This document shows positions 5,338 to 5,816 of a stretch of DNA of 5,816 nt, one piece after another. The notes below the pieces were generated by a model, which was given only the letters and a program-made list of their open reading frames with translations, was not told the DNA's origin and did not search any database. The position numbers and the translations under genes are program-made. Source of the DNA: CAVQLX01 sp046727715 (lineage in GTDB: Bacteria; Desulfobacterota; Binatia; DP-6); the NCBI GenBank assembly GCA_046727715.1, contig JBKPDC010000077.1:1-5816 (forward strand), written 5' to 3'. Each line of letters starts with the position of its first letter. Positions within the stretch are counted from its first letter, which is position 1.

Positions 5338-5816
5338 ATGGTCGACATCAACCGTATGACGCATAAGCTGCAGGAAGCCCTGCAGCAAGCTGGCGGCCTG
5401 GCCGCGCGGCGCAACCACCAGGGGATCGACGTCGAGCATCTCCTCGAGGCGCTGCTCGACCAGGATGGTGGGTTGGCCTCGAACCTGCTCGAGGTGGCCG
5501 GGGTCGCCCCGCGTGCGGTGCGTGATGCGGTCGAGCGCGAGCTCAACCGCAAGCCGCAGGTGAAAGGACCCGCCGCCGGCCCGTCGCAGACCTACCTCAC
5601 GCAACGGCTCGCCAACGTCCTCACCAAGGCCGAGGACGAGATGCGCGCGCTCAAGGACGAGTACCTGAGCGTCGAGCACGTGCTGCTCGCCATCGTCGAC
5701 GAGAACGGGTCTGTCGTGCGCGAGGTCGGGCTGCGGCGCGACCGGCTGATGGAGGCGCTTCAGAAGGTGCGCGGCAACCAGCGCGTCACCTCTCCCGACC
5801 CCGAGGCCACCTACGA
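5338..5816 (+). CDS. clpB: ClpB ATP-dependent disaggregase, N-terminal part (cut by window end)
   Basis: The first 159 codons of ClpB, the Hsp100 AAA+ hexamer that, with DnaK/DnaJ/GrpE, threads proteins out of cytoplasmic aggregates after heat or other stress. The start MVDINRMTHKLQEALQQA matches the usual ClpB opening (M-x-x-x-K-x-T-x-K-x-Q-x-A-L). Two Clp_N repeats follow, about 5-75 and about 82-148, each with the diagnostic helix: GIDVEHLLEALLDQDGG (29-45) and YLSVEHVLLAIVDENG (109-124). The link ELNRKPQVKG and the ending LQKVRGNQRVTSPDPEATY are also typical, running into the linker before the first nucleotide-binding domain. Walker motifs lie beyond the window. ClpB fits better than ClpA or ClpC because of the RLP/RKPQV-G linker and the RG-x-x-RV-x-(D/S)-P-E segment. 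The start is ATG 5338; no clear Shine-Dalgarno is seen and the next Met (codon 7) would truncate the conserved opening. It may be co-transcribed with the 127-aa gene upstream. Confidence 0.95.
   Translation, partial: MVDINRMTHKLQEALQQAGGLAARRNHQGIDVEHLLEALLDQDGGLASNLLEVAGVAPRAVRDAVERELNRKPQVKGPAAGPSQTYLTQRLANVLTKAEDEMRALKDEYLSVEHVLLAIVDENGSVVREVGLRRDRLMEALQKVRGNQRVTSPDPEATY
5367..5386 (+). repeat. Perfect eight-pair hairpin in the first codons of clpB
   Basis: GCTGCAGG-AAGC-CCTGCAGC covers codons 10-17 of clpB (about L-Q-E-A-L-Q). The encoded LQEALQQ explains part of the symmetry, since CTG CAG occurs twice, but the eight-base arms around a tetraloop would form a stable mRNA stem 26 nt after the start codon. 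A regulatory role is speculative. Confidence 0.3.

Noticed and set aside
4833..5552. Upstream extension of the macrodomain frame to a 417-codon product
   Set aside because: The extra 240 residues have low-complexity composition and lie antisense to the 127-aa gene and clpB. The macrodomain is complete from ATG 4832 at normal family length.

Overview
The window is chromosomal DNA from a GC-rich bacterium, roughly 70% G+C or more in the coding parts with strong G/C bias at third codon positions. The tRNA-Ser without an encoded CCA, the secreted proteins with Ala/Leu-rich signal peptides, and a small membrane protein of a type I associate with Myxococcota/Desulfobacterota/Binatota-like genomes suggest a 'deltaproteobacterial' lineage in the broad sense. 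This placement is an inference. There is no phage, IS, CRISPR array or resistance gene.

Layout. (1) 110-3120, plus strand: two exported proteins of unknown function (301 and 701 aa) with TPR-like helical segments. Their stop and start codons share one base, so they are very probably translationally coupled and work together in the periplasm or cell envelope. (2) 3121-3706: a lower-GC, gene-poor gap. It holds the remains of a minus-strand CDGSH-type iron-sulfur protein gene (3146-3255) and one doubtful 89-aa plus-strand ORF. The CDGSH remnant keeps its start, ribosome binding site, N-terminal domain and last ten codons, but the middle, with the cluster-binding cysteines, is missing and the two halves are in different frames. 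(3) 3707-4832, minus strand: a macrodomain protein (probable O-acetyl-ADP-ribose deacetylase type), then 44 nt further a small exported/membrane protein, then tRNA-Ser(GCU) with its own promoter. (4) 4833-4916: a short divergent intergenic region with an imperfect inverted repeat. (5) 4917-5816, plus strand: a 127-aa protein whose N-terminal half resembles DUF2007-type putative signal-transducing domains, then 37 nt later the start of the disaggregase ClpB, cut by the window edge.

How they fit. The macrodomain protein (ADP-ribose metabolism) and ClpB (protein disaggregation) are housekeeping or stress functions. The two exported TPR-like proteins form a separate unit. The best second-look item is the internally deleted CDGSH gene, because both ends can be read and a likely junction of ACGGG microhomology can be placed. 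No convincing new multi-gene system is visible, though the 301/701-aa pair and the DUF2007-like/clpB arrangement are worth a neighbourhood comparison.
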